NCBI GenBank assembly: GCA_945889005.1
Contig: CAMDBI010000001.1
Span: 122,478-186,477 of the forward strand
Direction: 5' to 3'
Length of the DNA: 64,000 nucleotides
DNA from: Bacteroides fragilis
GTDB taxonomy: Bacteria; Bacteroidota; Bacteroidia; Bacteroidales; DTGW01
The notes beneath the pieces are model-generated. The model worked only from the letters and a program-made list of their open reading frames with translations. It ran no database searches and was not told the origin of the DNA. A program made the position numbers and the translations under genes. How positions within the stretch are numbered: position 1 is the first letter of the stretch; every line of letters begins with the position of its first letter. Below are positions 44,989 to 54,135 of the stretch, in pieces.

Positions 44989-46641
44989 ATGAAGTCAAAA
45001 TATCTATTAATTAATATATTAGCATTGTTTTTTTTAGTGATCATTCATTCATGCATCGATCAAGATTATAGTTTTGATAAGTTATCGGACGAAACAATAT
45101 GGGAACCAAGCCTTGCTACAACCATTGGAACTAAAACAATTGTTTTGGAAGAATATATAAAAGATCTTGACTCAATTACAACACCTCAAATAGATGCAGA
45201 TAAGTTTATTACAATAATATACAGGCAAGATATGCCTACTCAAAAAGCCAATAATATTATAAAGTTACAAAACCAAGAAACTACATATCCACTCTCTAAA
45301 CCTCTCAATGATGAAAAATTTGTACAAATAGATACTTCTTATAGTTTTAATACAATATTTCAATATTCAAAAGACGAAAAAATAACTAGCGTATTGATTG
45401 ATTCTATGACTATAAATGCTAGTTTAACATCATCATTAGACAAAAATGAATCGGTAGAAATAAGCTTTCCCGATATAAAAAAAGATGGTGTAATTTTATC
45501 GGTTCAAAAAATAAGTTCCTTATCAGACGGTAGCATTGAAAAGACTGTGACAGCTCCAACAACTTCAGCGAAAGGCTATACAATATCTTTATTAGATACA
45601 ACTATTGGAGATAAACCAAGTTCATATTTTAGAACTCAAATAAAGTATTCACTCAAAAACCCAACAGGTATAACTTCAAACAAAAAAAATGGAGCTACTG
45701 GATCACATATCGATATTATATTGTCAGACTTGGTTTATAAACAAATATCTGGATATGTTGGAAAATACGATTTGCTTAACGATTCGGTTGAATTCAATAC
45801 CGCATTTATGAACAACCCTATTACAAAAGGAATAGAATGGAAAAACCCTACCATTAGTCTTAATTTCGACAATAGCTATGGAGTGCCACTGCAATTTACT
45901 TTCTTAAAACTAATAGGACAAAACGATAATGCCAAATATTCTGTATTTTTTAAAGATATTTCAGAAAAAGAATACACAAAAACTTCTTACCAAAGTCTTT
46001 TAAAATACCCGCTTAAAACAGAAATTGGAATGTCAAAAATTGATGCTGTAAAATTAGATACAACTACATCGAACATACGTTTGTTGCTCAACAACAATAT
46101 TAAAAGTTTAAAAGCATACATTAACGTTAAAGCAAACCCTGCAGGACTTACAAATGACAATTTTGTGCTAGATACGAGCAAAATAAAAACTTCGCTTGAA
46201 GTTGCACTGCCATTGCATTTCAAGGCTTCGTCGTTGGGAAAAACCGATACAATGGATTTTGATATAAAAGAATATCTTGGCGAAAACAATAGTATTGGCA
46301 AATTAATGCTTCGTTTCCATACCGAAAATGAATTTCCGGTCGATGTAAAACTAAAAATATACTTTGCTGATGAAAATTTCCATATTATTGATTCGTTGAG
46401 CAGTGCATCGGGCAAACTACTAGTAGCAGGAACAATTCAAAGCAACCAAAGAACTTTGGCCTCTAAAGCAAATATCGATTTTATTTTTGATGGAGAAAAA
46501 GCAGTATATTTCTCGAATACTAAAAAAGCGATTATAAAATATGAAATTCAAACCGCAAACATTGGCTTTGTAAAATTTTATGCCGATTATAAAATAACAC
46601 TTAAAGCGTCATTCTTTGTTAAGGCAAAAATCAAAATATAA
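44989..46641 (+). CDS. Large lipoprotein of unknown function
   Basis: A 550-residue lipoprotein; I used the ATG at 44989, giving the signal MKSKYLLINILALFFLVI with Cys24 in HSCIDQD; a frame open to 44920 would overlap the previous gene and bury the signal. After the Cys there is an acidic stretch, then a beta-rich protein with many Thr/Ser-Asp strands, probably two or three beta sandwiches. No named domain is recognised. Its stop overlaps the ATG of the DUF5723 gene (TAATG), so the two are coupled. Confidence 0.78.
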   Translation: MKSKYLLINILALFFLVIIHSCIDQDYSFDKLSDETIWEPSLATTIGTKTIVLEEYIKDLDSITTPQIDADKFITIIYRQDMPTQKANNIIKLQNQETTYPLSKPLNDEKFVQIDTSYSFNTIFQYSKDEKITSVLIDSMTINASLTSSLDKNESVEISFPDIKKDGVILSVQKISSLSDGSIEKTVTAPTTSAKGYTISLLDTTIGDKPSSYFRTQIKYSLKNPTGITSNKKNGATGSHIDIILSDLVYKQISGYVGKYDLLNDSVEFNTAFMNNPITKGIEWKNPTISLNFDNSYGVPLQFTFLKLIGQNDNAKYSVFFKDISEKEYTKTSYQSLLKYPLKTEIGMSKIDAVKLDTTTSNIRLLLNNNIKSLKAYINVKANPAGLTNDNFVLDTSKIKTSLEVALPLHFKASSLGKTDTMDFDIKEYLGENNSIGKLMLRFHTENEFPVDVKLKIYFADENFHIIDSLSSASGKLLVAGTIQSNQRTLASKANIDFIFDGEKAVYFSNTKKAIIKYEIQTANIGFVKFYADYKITLKASFFVKAKIKI

Positions 46642-48086
46642 TGAGCAATTACCCCAAAATTAAGAATTTAATATTCAGTTTTTTTATTATTATTTGCATC
46701 TATTTACCAGTACAAGGTCAAAGTATGCAAAGCATGTATTTTTTTGATCACGTACCCCAATCGAACCAATTGAATCCTGCATTTAGACCATATTTTGGTT
46801 TATATATCGGAACGCCTGGCATATCGTCTTTTCAATTTAATACCAATTGGCAACTTTCCATTGCCGATATTTTTGAGTATAATGCCATTATCGATTCATT
46901 GATTGGACCACTACATCATTTAAGAGATAAGGATAAATTCTTAAAAAAATTTGACGAGCGAAATTCGTTTTATACCGATATGCAATATAATATTATCTCA
47001 TTTGGGTTTAAAGTGAAAGAATGGATGTTTTCGTTTGATATTAATGAAAAAGCTTTCATTAGTTTCGATTATCCTTCAGATTTAGTCAAAATGGGTATGT
47101 ACCTGCTCGATACAGTAGCAGACTATCAGTTAAAAAATTTGGGAATCAATAGCAGTTTGTACAGTGAAGTTGGATTAAGTGTATCGAAAAAGCTTGGTGA
47201 TCAATGGGTAGTTGGGGGTCGCGGTAAGTTTTTGATGGGGCAAGCCAATATATATTCAAATTCTTCGAATATTCAAATCAAAACTATGCTCTCTGAACCT
47301 GGACAAAGTTTTGTTAATCAGTTTAATACTGATGCCACTATTAATGTTTATGCACCATTTGCAGATGTTGAAATTAAAAACGATAGCATTAAAGATTTTG
47401 GACTTAAAGACGACCTTAGTGAATTAATAAAAGTCATTACATCGCCTTCGAGTACAGGTTTTGCAATTGATTTGGGTGCCACATACAATCCAATTGAAGA
47501 ACTAAAATTGTCGGCAAGTATTGTCGATCTGGGATTTATTAAATGGAAAAAAGATGTTTATAATTTTAAAGTGAATGGAAATTTTACATTTAATGGACTA
47601 CCAGGTATTGAAACCGATTCGTTGGACAATTTGATGACCGACATAATGGACTCTCTATCAAATTCGTATAAAACATCTGCTACGCAATTAGAATATACTA
47701 CTAATCTTGCTGGGAAAATATTCTTTGCTGCTGAATATTTTTTTCACCCAAAAATAAGTGCCGGATTGATGTCGAGAACAATTGTATTTCGAAAAACAAT
47801 AAAACCTGAGTTTACTTTGGCAGGCACTTTACGTCCTTTGAAAGGTTTATCGACAACTTTAAGTTATTCGCTGTTGAGCAACAGAATGTCCTCAATGGGA
47901 TTTGGTCTTAGTTTGCGTTTGGGGCCTATGCAAACCTATTTTATTACCGACTACTTACCGGTTTATTATTCGGCCGATTATTTGCCTTATAAGCTTTCGC
48001 AACTCAATTTCAGGTTTGGTTCAAACTTTATTTTTAAATACCGCGATGCAATAAAGAAAACCGACAAACCCAATATGTATTTATAA
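46641..48086 (+). CDS. DUF5723-type outer-membrane beta-barrel
   Basis: A 481-residue exported protein: signal to about 27 (ending VQGQSMQ), then MYFFDHVPQSNQLNPAFRPY, the typical DUF5723 opening, and alternating amphipathic strands to the end. The family resembles the PorP/SprF or FadL-like barrels of Bacteroidota. Overlaps the preceding lipoprotein by one base and is followed two bases later by DUF4834, so the cluster is one operon. Function unknown. Confidence 0.85.
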   Translation: MSNYPKIKNLIFSFFIIICIYLPVQGQSMQSMYFFDHVPQSNQLNPAFRPYFGLYIGTPGISSFQFNTNWQLSIADIFEYNAIIDSLIGPLHHLRDKDKFLKKFDERNSFYTDMQYNIISFGFKVKEWMFSFDINEKAFISFDYPSDLVKMGMYLLDTVADYQLKNLGINSSLYSEVGLSVSKKLGDQWVVGGRGKFLMGQANIYSNSSNIQIKTMLSEPGQSFVNQFNTDATINVYAPFADVEIKNDSIKDFGLKDDLSELIKVITSPSSTGFAIDLGATYNPIEELKLSASIVDLGFIKWKKDVYNFKVNGNFTFNGLPGIETDSLDNLMTDIMDSLSNSYKTSATQLEYTTNLAGKIFFAAEYFFHPKISAGLMSRTIVFRKTIKPEFTLAGTLRPLKGLSTTLSYSLLSNRMSSMGFGLSLRLGPMQTYFITDYLPVYYSADYLPYKLSQLNFRFGSNFIFKYRDAIKKTDKPNMYL

Positions 48087-48088
48087 AA

Positions 48089-48298
48089 ATGAAGGGGATA
48101 TTAACGCTTATACTCATCTTTTTTGTTGTTTTTTATTTAATACGATATTTATCAAAGATTATTTCATTATTTAAAGTGAAAAAAATTGATGTCGATTCGC
48201 AACAAGCCACTTTTGATGGCTACCAACAATATTCGACTCCCCAAAAAAACAAAAATAAAATTGAGGGCGATTATGTCGATTTTGAAGAAGTGAAATAG
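48089..48298 (+). CDS. DUF4834-type small membrane protein
   Basis: A 69-residue protein with one N-terminal helix (about 4-26, GILTLILIFFVVFYLIRYL) and a charged tail ending in GDYVDFEEVK, the conserved end of DUF4834 in Bacteroidota. It closes the four-gene cluster and ends 3 bases before the convergent ABC ATPase gene. Function unknown. Confidence 0.85.
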   Translation: MKGILTLILIFFVVFYLIRYLSKIISLFKVKKIDVDSQQATFDGYQQYSTPQKNKNKIEGDYVDFEEVK

Positions 48299-48301
48299 AA
48301 A

Positions 48302-49051
48302 TTAAATAGTCTTTAGCCTCTTTGCTAAGTTCGATGCAAATACAAAATTGTTGAGTTGTTCGTTATCAGATAGGAGTATTTCTTTATTGGTTCCTTCCCA
48401 CACTTTTTGACCTTTGTGAATAAACACTACCTTTTCGCCAATTTCCATTACCGAATTCATATCATGAGTATTAATAATCGTAGTAATGTCGTACTCCTCG
48501 GTTATTTCCTTAATTAAGTTATCTATTAGAATAGCAGTTAGAGGATCGAGACCCGAATTGGGTTCGTCGCAAAATAAATACTTTGGATTTAGTGCAATAG
48601 CCCTTGCAATAGCCACACGTTTCTGCATACCTCCACTCAGTTCGGAGGGATATAGATTGTTTGAATTTAATATATTGACCCTTTGTAAGCAATGGTTTGC
48701 CCGATCGCGCTTTTCGCTTTTCGACATACTGGTAAACAATTCGAGCGGAAACATCACATTTTCAATAACTGTAGCAAAATCGAACAGCGCCCCACCTTGA
48801 AACAACATTCCAATTTCTTGTCGCACCTTTTTTTTCTCTCTAAAATCGAGATGGTTAAAAACCACATCGCCAAAAATAACTTCGCCTTCATCGGCCTCGA
48901 CCAAGCCAACAATACATTTGAGTAAAACAGTTTTTCCCGAGCCACTTTGACCAATTACCAAGTTAGTTTTGCCCCTCACGAATGAGACACTTACATCGTT
49001 CAGAATTTGACGATCGTTGAAGCTTTTCGATATGTTTTTTACCTCTATCAC
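48302..49051 (-). CDS. ABC transporter ATP-binding protein, MlaF-like
   Basis: A 249-residue ATPase: Walker A GQSGSGKT at 34-41, Q-loop LFQGGALFD (typical of the Mla group), signature LSGGMQKRVAIARA near 139, Walker B LFCDEPNSGLDP and switch NTHDMNSV. In proteobacteria MlaFEDB moves phospholipids between membranes. It overlaps the MlaE-like permease by four bases. The MCE-domain MlaD partner is not in this window, as it would normally follow; the gene may lie elsewhere. Confidence 0.93.
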   Translation of the reverse strand: MIEVKNISKSFNDRQILNDVSVSFVRGKTNLVIGQSGSGKTVLLKCIVGLVEADEGEVIFGDVVFNHLDFREKKKVRQEIGMLFQGGALFDFATVIENVMFPLELFTSMSKSEKRDRANHCLQRVNILNSNNLYPSELSGGMQKRVAIARAIALNPKYLFCDEPNSGLDPLTAILIDNLIKEITEEYDITTIINTHDMNSVMEIGEKVVFIHKGQKVWEGTNKEILLSDNEQLNNFVFASNLAKRLKTI

Positions 49052-49788
49052 GACAAAAACATTTGGGTTAACAACAAATTGAAAAAAAGTATGGCAATAC
49101 TGCTAAATACCACTGCACGGGTGCTCGATTTTCCAACATCGACAGATCCGCCCGATACATGGTAACCCATATAAGCAGAAATTGACGACATTAGAAACGC
49201 AAAAAGAGCAGCTTTACACATAGTAAAAGTTACATACCAAGGAATAAAAAGATATTGAATACCATATATATATTCTTCGGAAGTAACTACACCTGCAAGT
49301 GTTCCAGCAACCCACCCCCCAAATATACCAATACACACACTCATTAGAGTTAAAAGAGGATTGAAAACAACAGTAGCAATAATTTTGGGCAAAACAACAT
49401 AACTTGCAGAGTTTACACCCATAATTTCAAGGGCGTCTATTTGTTCTGTAACTCTCATGGTACCTATTTCGGAAGCTATATTTGATCCAACTTTTCCGGC
49501 AAGAATTAGACCAACAATTGTAGACGAAAACTCAAGCATCATAGAGTCGCGCGAAGCAACCCCAATAACATATTTTGGTATTAGTGGTATTTGAATATTG
49601 TATGCTGTTTGAATTGTAATTACTGCTCCAATAAATACAGAAATAATAAGTACAATACCAATGGAGTTGACTCCTAAGGATTCAATCTCGTGAAGGGTTT
49701 GACGATAGTATATTTTATACTTTTCGGGCTTGGCTGAAACCTTGGCCATAAAAATAAAATATCGCCCTAAATGATAGAGAAACCACAT
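49048..49788 (-). CDS. MlaE-family ABC permease
   Basis: A 246-residue permease of the MlaE/YrbE type with five or six helices. Conserved features are the loop after helix two, VIGVASRDSMMLEFSSTIVG, and GSNIASEIGTMRVTEQIDAL (about 122-141), with the EIGTM motif that contacts the ATPase. Overlaps the MlaF-like gene. Together they form the inner-membrane part of a lipid transport system. Confidence 0.95.
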   Translation of the reverse strand: MWFLYHLGRYFIFMAKVSAKPEKYKIYYRQTLHEIESLGVNSIGIVLIISVFIGAVITIQTAYNIQIPLIPKYVIGVASRDSMMLEFSSTIVGLILAGKVGSNIASEIGTMRVTEQIDALEIMGVNSASYVVLPKIIATVVFNPLLTLMSVCIGIFGGWVAGTLAGVVTSEEYIYGIQYLFIPWYVTFTMCKAALFAFLMSSISAYMGYHVSGGSVDVGKSSTRAVVFSSIAILFFNLLLTQMFLS

Positions 49789-49855
49789 AACATTAAATAG
49801 ATTTTGTATAAAAATACTAATTTTATAACAAGCATAAAAAGTAAAGATAATGGAT

Positions 49856-49863
49856 TACATTTG
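49856..49863 (+). promoter_or_regulatory. -7 box of manC
   Basis: TACATTTG, a TAnnTTTG match, 24 bases upstream of the manC ATG. Confidence 0.4.
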
Positions 49864-49887
49864 CAAAAAAATGAAAAAACATAGCTT

Positions 49888-50976
49888 ATGAATAAAAATA
49901 ATTATTGCGTAATAATGGCAGGAGGAATCGGTAGTCGATTCTGGCCAGTTAGTAAAACTGCCAAACCAAAGCAATTTCTTGATATTTTGGGCGTTGGGCG
50001 CACTTTAATACAACAAACTTTCGACAGGTTTAAATCTATTGTTCCGGCCGAAAATGTTCTGATTGTTACAAACGCTATTTACGAAAAAATTATAAAAGAA
50101 CAACTTCCCGAAATACCATTGTCGAATATACTACTTGAGCCTTATCGTAGAAATACTGCTCCTTGTATAGCCTACGCTTGTTACAAAATCTACGAATTAA
50201 ATCCAAAAGCCAATATTATTGTTGCTCCTTCAGACCATTTAATCTTGAAAGAACAAGAATTTCTCAGAGTGATTGGAGAAGGTCTCGACTTTGTTAACAA
50301 AACCGACAATTTACTTACCATTGGTATACATCCAAGCCGCCCCGAAACTGGTTATGGATACATTCAAATTAGTCAGGAAAAAGCAAGCCTTAATGTCGGT
50401 ATAAGTAAAGTAAAAACATTTACTGAAAAACCCGATTTGAAACTGGCAACTGTTTTTTACGAAAGTGGCGAATTTTTTTGGAATTCGGGTATATTTTTGT
50501 GGAGAGCCGATACCATAATAAAAGCATTGGAAACACACTTGTCTGAAGTGTCGTCGCTTTTTGCTGAAGGCCGCGGCATATACAACACTAAACAAGAAGT
50601 CGCATTTATTGATAAAATTTATCCGGTTTGCAAAAACATTTCGATCGACTATGGAGTAATGGAAAAAGCCTCGAATGTTTTTGTTTTTTGTGCCGATTTT
50701 GGTTGGTCAGACCTTGGAACATGGGGTTCGCTCTACGAACATTCGAACAAAGACGATCACAACAATAGTGTGAAAGGCGAAAATATATTTCTTTACGATA
50801 CCAAAAATTGCACCATCGACATTCCCAACAATAAAATTATTGTAGTACAGGGTCTAGATAACTATATAGTTGCCGAATCGGAAAATGTAATGCTTATTTG
50901 CCGCCTTCAGGACGAACAAATGATTAAGCAATTTGTGCACGACGTGAAGCTCAAAAAAGGAGAGGAATTTGTGTAA
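49888..50976 (+). CDS. manC: Mannose-1-phosphate guanylyltransferase
   Basis: Makes GDP-mannose from mannose 1-phosphate and GTP for polysaccharide and lipoglycan synthesis. The 362-residue protein has the signature AGGIGSRFWPVSKTAKPKQF starting at 11, VAPSDH near 112, FTEKPD and WNSGIFLWR. It has only the nucleotidyltransferase domain, without the C-terminal mannose-6-phosphate isomerase fusion found in some bacteria. Confidence 0.95.
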   Translation: MNKNNYCVIMAGGIGSRFWPVSKTAKPKQFLDILGVGRTLIQQTFDRFKSIVPAENVLIVTNAIYEKIIKEQLPEIPLSNILLEPYRRNTAPCIAYACYKIYELNPKANIIVAPSDHLILKEQEFLRVIGEGLDFVNKTDNLLTIGIHPSRPETGYGYIQISQEKASLNVGISKVKTFTEKPDLKLATVFYESGEFFWNSGIFLWRADTIIKALETHLSEVSSLFAEGRGIYNTKQEVAFIDKIYPVCKNISIDYGVMEKASNVFVFCADFGWSDLGTWGSLYEHSNKDDHNNSVKGENIFLYDTKNCTIDIPNNKIIVVQGLDNYIVAESENVMLICRLQDEQMIKQFVHDVKLKKGEEFV

Positions 50977-51024
50977 ATAATTGATTTATATCTATTTTAC
51001 ATTATTACATTGGAAAGTTTTTTG

Positions 51025-51032
51025 TATTTTTG
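51025..51032 (+). promoter_or_regulatory. -7 box upstream of the vapD locus
   Basis: TATTTTTG matches TAnnTTTG and lies 59 bases before the small gene at 51092. Confidence 0.35.
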
Positions 51033-51091
51033 CATATATTAGATTTTAGGGTTAATACTTTTGAACTTTACTAAAATATAATAAGTAAAAC

Positions 51092-51271
51092 ATGAAAACT
51101 GTCGAAAAAATAATGATTTCTCCAGAATTGACCGGATTTGAGAATTGGCTTGAAGGAAAAATTATTGATGTTGAAGAAAATAAATTTAATGGCACTGTAA
51201 TATCAATTAAAACAAGTGATGGTCGAATCTTTTTTGGACAGGAAAAGTTTTTTCAACAATTAGCTATGTAA
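51092..51271 (+). CDS. Small protein upstream of vapD, possible antitoxin
   Basis: A 59-residue protein (MKTVEKIMISPELTGFENWL and on) ending at TAA 51269-51271, four bases before the vapD remnant. It has no signal peptide or Cys and has a strand-rich C-terminal half (GTVISIKTSDGRIFFGQEKF). Genes of this size often precede vapD in Bacteroidota and could be its antitoxin; I do not recognise a named family. It appears intact although its neighbour is not. Confidence 0.65.
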   Translation: MKTVEKIMISPELTGFENWLEGKIIDVEENKFNGTVISIKTSDGRIFFGQEKFFQQLAM

Positions 51272-51275
51272 TCAA

Positions 51276-51559
51276 ATGTATGCAATTGCTTTTGATCTAT
51301 TAGTAGGAGATCTCAAAAAAATATTACGGTGAGCCCTATAATAATGCATATTACGAAATAAAAGAAATTCTTAAAACAGTAGGTTTTGAATGGACACAAG
51401 GAAGTGTTTATATTTCGGTATCGTCAGAAAATAATTTGACTCAAGTTTATAAAGCGATAAATACTTTATCAAAAATTGACTGGATTAAAAAATCTGTTAA
51501 AGATGCCCATAAGAGCATTTAAAGCAGAAGATTGGTCTGATTTTACTGAAATAATATAA
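51276..51559 (+). pseudogene. vapD: VapD/Cas2-like endoribonuclease, frameshifted
   Basis: Frame 1 reads [15 protein letters not shown] and then stops at TGA soon after. Removing one A from the A7 run at 51315-51321 restores [20 protein letters not shown] and [20 protein letters not shown], continuing to KSVKDAH. A second disruption near 51505-51514 moves the frame again before [15 protein letters not shown] and the stop at 51557-51559. MYAIAFDL, WTQGSVY and EDWSDFT are VapD hallmarks. VapD is a small RNase related in fold to Cas2. Two frame disruptions in one short gene favour true decay over sequencing error. Confidence 0.8.
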
Positions 51560-51569
51560 AGTTCATCTA

Positions 51570-52394
51570 CTAACTAAAGCTCCCGTTCAAATAATCTTTT
51601 GTGAGTTTGTGCTGAGGATTGTTAAACACTTCATCGGCAGAGCCAAACTCTATAAGTTCGCCCAAATACATAAAGGCTACATAGTCTGCAATGCGTTTAG
51701 CTTGTCGCAAGGTGTGAGTAACGAGTACAATACTATATTTTTCGCGCAATTTGACGAAAAGCTCTTCGATTTTGGTCGAGGCAATAGGGTCTAGAGCCGA
51801 TGTAGCCTCGTCGCCAAGTATTACTTCGGGTTCAACAGCCAAGCCACGTGCCAGGCAAAGTCGCTGTTGCTGGCCAATAGACAGACTGGTAGCTGGCGAT
51901 TTGAGGCGGTCTTTTACTTCGTCCCACAATCCAACAGAAACCAATTGGTGTTTAACAATTTCATAAAGCTTGCGTCGACCGAACGATCCATATAGGCGAG
52001 GACCATACGACACATTGTCGTAAATCGACATCGGCAATACGGTTGGGCGCTGAGCCAACAGCCCCATTTTTTTGCGTAAATGTGTTACCTCTACATCCCT
52101 ACCATAAATATCTTCGCCATCGACCATTACACTTCCTGTAACCTTTACTTCTGAAGCATCGTCGTGCAAGCGGTTTAATGAACGCAACAAAGTAGTTTTT
52201 CCGCAACCCGAAGGACCAATAATACAGGTTATGCTTTTGTCGGGGATTACAAGATCTATATTTTTTAGTATATGTTTATTTTGAATGTACACGTTCAAAT
52301 TTTGAACGTTTAAATGTGGGGCACTCATGGCTTTATTTTTATTTTTGGCAACAATACCGGTATATTCAATTGTATCTAATTCGTAATTGCTCAT
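51570..52394 (-). CDS. pstB: Phosphate ABC transporter ATP-binding protein
   Basis: A 274-residue ATPase of the high-affinity phosphate importer. Walker A GPSGCGKTT at 60-68, signature LSIGQQQRLCLARG near 171, Walker B ILGDEATSALDP (PstB normally has DEPTSALDP; here Pro is Ala) and the H-loop LVTHTLRQAKRIAD. The first about 25 residues are an unusual extension; an internal Met at 23 (MSAPHLNVQNLN) is an alternative start. Last of the porin-pstSCAB operon; phoU does not follow. Confidence 0.95.
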   Translation of the reverse strand: MSNYELDTIEYTGIVAKNKNKAMSAPHLNVQNLNVYIQNKHILKNIDLVIPDKSITCIIGPSGCGKTTLLRSLNRLHDDASEVKVTGSVMVDGEDIYGRDVEVTHLRKKMGLLAQRPTVLPMSIYDNVSYGPRLYGSFGRRKLYEIVKHQLVSVGLWDEVKDRLKSPATSLSIGQQQRLCLARGLAVEPEVILGDEATSALDPIASTKIEELFVKLREKYSIVLVTHTLRQAKRIADYVAFMYLGELIEFGSADEVFNNPQHKLTKDYLNGSFS

Positions 52395-52400
52395 GTTTTT

Positions 52401-53240
52401 TTAAATTTTTGATTTCGACAATTTTCGACTAAAATAACGAGCCGAGAAACTCAGTATTAAGATAATAATAGTCAAAATAAGAGCAGCTGCATAAGCCCTG
52501 TTTTGAACTTCTTCAATAGGGCTGCTCAGTTGGAAAAATATAGCTAAAGGCAATGTAGCAGTCGGTTGGTCGGGACTAATAGGGATGCTATCGGTAAAAC
52601 CTGCTGTAAATAATACCGTTGCAGCATCGCCAATGCCACGACCTACTGCCAAAAGTATTGCTGTTGTAATACCTGGCAATAATTGACGTACAACTACTTT
52701 CATGGTTTCGTAGCGAGTTGCTCCTAGCGACATGGTGGCTTCTATCAGATCGCGTGGCACAAATGCAGCCACCTCGTCTATAGAGCGAACCATGATAGGA
52801 ATGATAAGCAACGATACGGCTATTATTCCACCAAACAACGATGCTTTAATTCCAAAATATATCATAAGCATAAAGCCAAATGAACCATAGACAATAGAAG
52901 GAATGCCCAACAATATATCGAAACCAAAACGGGCAGCATTGGCCCATGGCGACTTTCGTTTCATAATGAAATTGATGAAAAGCGCTACAGGTAGACTAAT
53001 GAAGGTGCTTATAATTACAGATCCGGTAATGATCATCAAAGAGCCAATTATGGCATTGAGTATACCTCCTTCTTTGCCGAGATAAAAACCTCCCGATGGA
53101 ACTTTCGAAATCATATCCCACGAAAGTGAAGGCAATCCTCTGCGTACGATTACAAATAATATATATCCCAACACTCCGATAATAATTGCAGTGGATATAT
53201 ACATGAGTATTTTAAAAAACTGTTCTTCTAGCTTTCTCAT
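52401..53240 (-). CDS. pstA: Phosphate ABC transporter permease PstA
   Basis: A 279-residue permease with six helices and the EAA loop near 170-190 (LIEATMSLGATRYETMKVVV). Forms the channel with PstC. Overlaps the end of pstC by four bases. Confidence 0.95.
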   Translation of the reverse strand: MRKLEEQFFKILMYISTAIIIGVLGYILFVIVRRGLPSLSWDMISKVPSGGFYLGKEGGILNAIIGSLMIITGSVIISTFISLPVALFINFIMKRKSPWANAARFGFDILLGIPSIVYGSFGFMLMIYFGIKASLFGGIIAVSLLIIPIMVRSIDEVAAFVPRDLIEATMSLGATRYETMKVVVRQLLPGITTAILLAVGRGIGDAATVLFTAGFTDSIPISPDQPTATLPLAIFFQLSSPIEEVQNRAYAAALILTIIILILSFSARYFSRKLSKSKI

Positions 53241-54133
53241 AATTGGTATCTGCGATTAATACGATTCAATACTATGCGCGATCCGGCATTGAATAAAACA
53301 ATAATTGTAAACAACAAAAATGCCGAAAACATAAGCGCTGACTCATAGTCGGGTATCGACATCATTTCGCCATAATTGTTGGCTATAAGAGCCGGTAATG
53401 GATAACACGAATCGAATAGAGAACCGGGTATTTCGGTAAAATTGCCACACACCATAAGCACTGCAATGGTTTCGCCAAAAGCCCTTGAAATTGCCAATAC
53501 GATTGCTGCAATAATTCCGGGCAATGATTTTATAAGTACTACTTTTTTTATTGTCTGCCATTTGGTAGCTCCCAACGACCACGATGCTTCGCGCATTTCT
53601 TTGGGTATAGAGGCAAATACTTCGGTTAGAATACTTATGATTAAAGGAATAATCATTATTGCCAGTACTATACCTCCGGCCAATACACTATAACCGGTCG
53701 AAAAATCGACAAAATTTGGTGCCAGTTTTTCGGAAATAAAAGGCACAATTGTTAGTGTACCCCAAACTCCATAAATTACAGGAGGAATGCCCGATAGTAG
53801 ATCTACAACTGGATTGAAAAATCTTCTAGTTCTGGATGTTGCATATTCAGTTAGAAAAATCGATGTTAATAAAGCCAATGGCAATGCCAGTATAATAGCT
53901 AACAAGGTTACATATAACGTACTTAAAATAAAAGTTAAGAAACCGAATTCGCCTTTGAATGGTCTCCAACTACTTGTTGTTAAAAGAGTCCAAAGGTTTT
54001 TATCCTGAATTATTGGCCACGATTTTATAAAAAGCACAATACCAATTATAATCAATACCGTCAGACACATAATGGTTAAGCTCAACATAGTATGTCGGGC
54101 CAACTTGTCTTTTATAAGTCTAACTCTAAGCAT
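53237..54133 (-). CDS. pstC: Phosphate ABC transporter permease PstC
   Basis: A 298-residue permease with about six helices; the EAA loop is MREASWSLGATKWQTIKKVV. Begins 3 bases after pstS and overlaps pstA by four bases. Confidence 0.95.
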   Translation of the reverse strand: MLRVRLIKDKLARHTMLSLTIMCLTVLIIIGIVLFIKSWPIIQDKNLWTLLTTSSWRPFKGEFGFLTFILSTLYVTLLAIILALPLALLTSIFLTEYATSRTRRFFNPVVDLLSGIPPVIYGVWGTLTIVPFISEKLAPNFVDFSTGYSVLAGGIVLAIMIIPLIISILTEVFASIPKEMREASWSLGATKWQTIKKVVLIKSLPGIIAAIVLAISRAFGETIAVLMVCGNFTEIPGSLFDSCYPLPALIANNYGEMMSIPDYESALMFSAFLLFTIIVLFNAGSRIVLNRINRRYQL

Positions 54134-54135
54134 TT

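Noticed and set aside
51276..51559. vapD read as a Cas2 of a CRISPR system
   Set aside because: The motifs EDWSDFT and WTQGSVY are those of VapD; no cas1 or repeat array is near.
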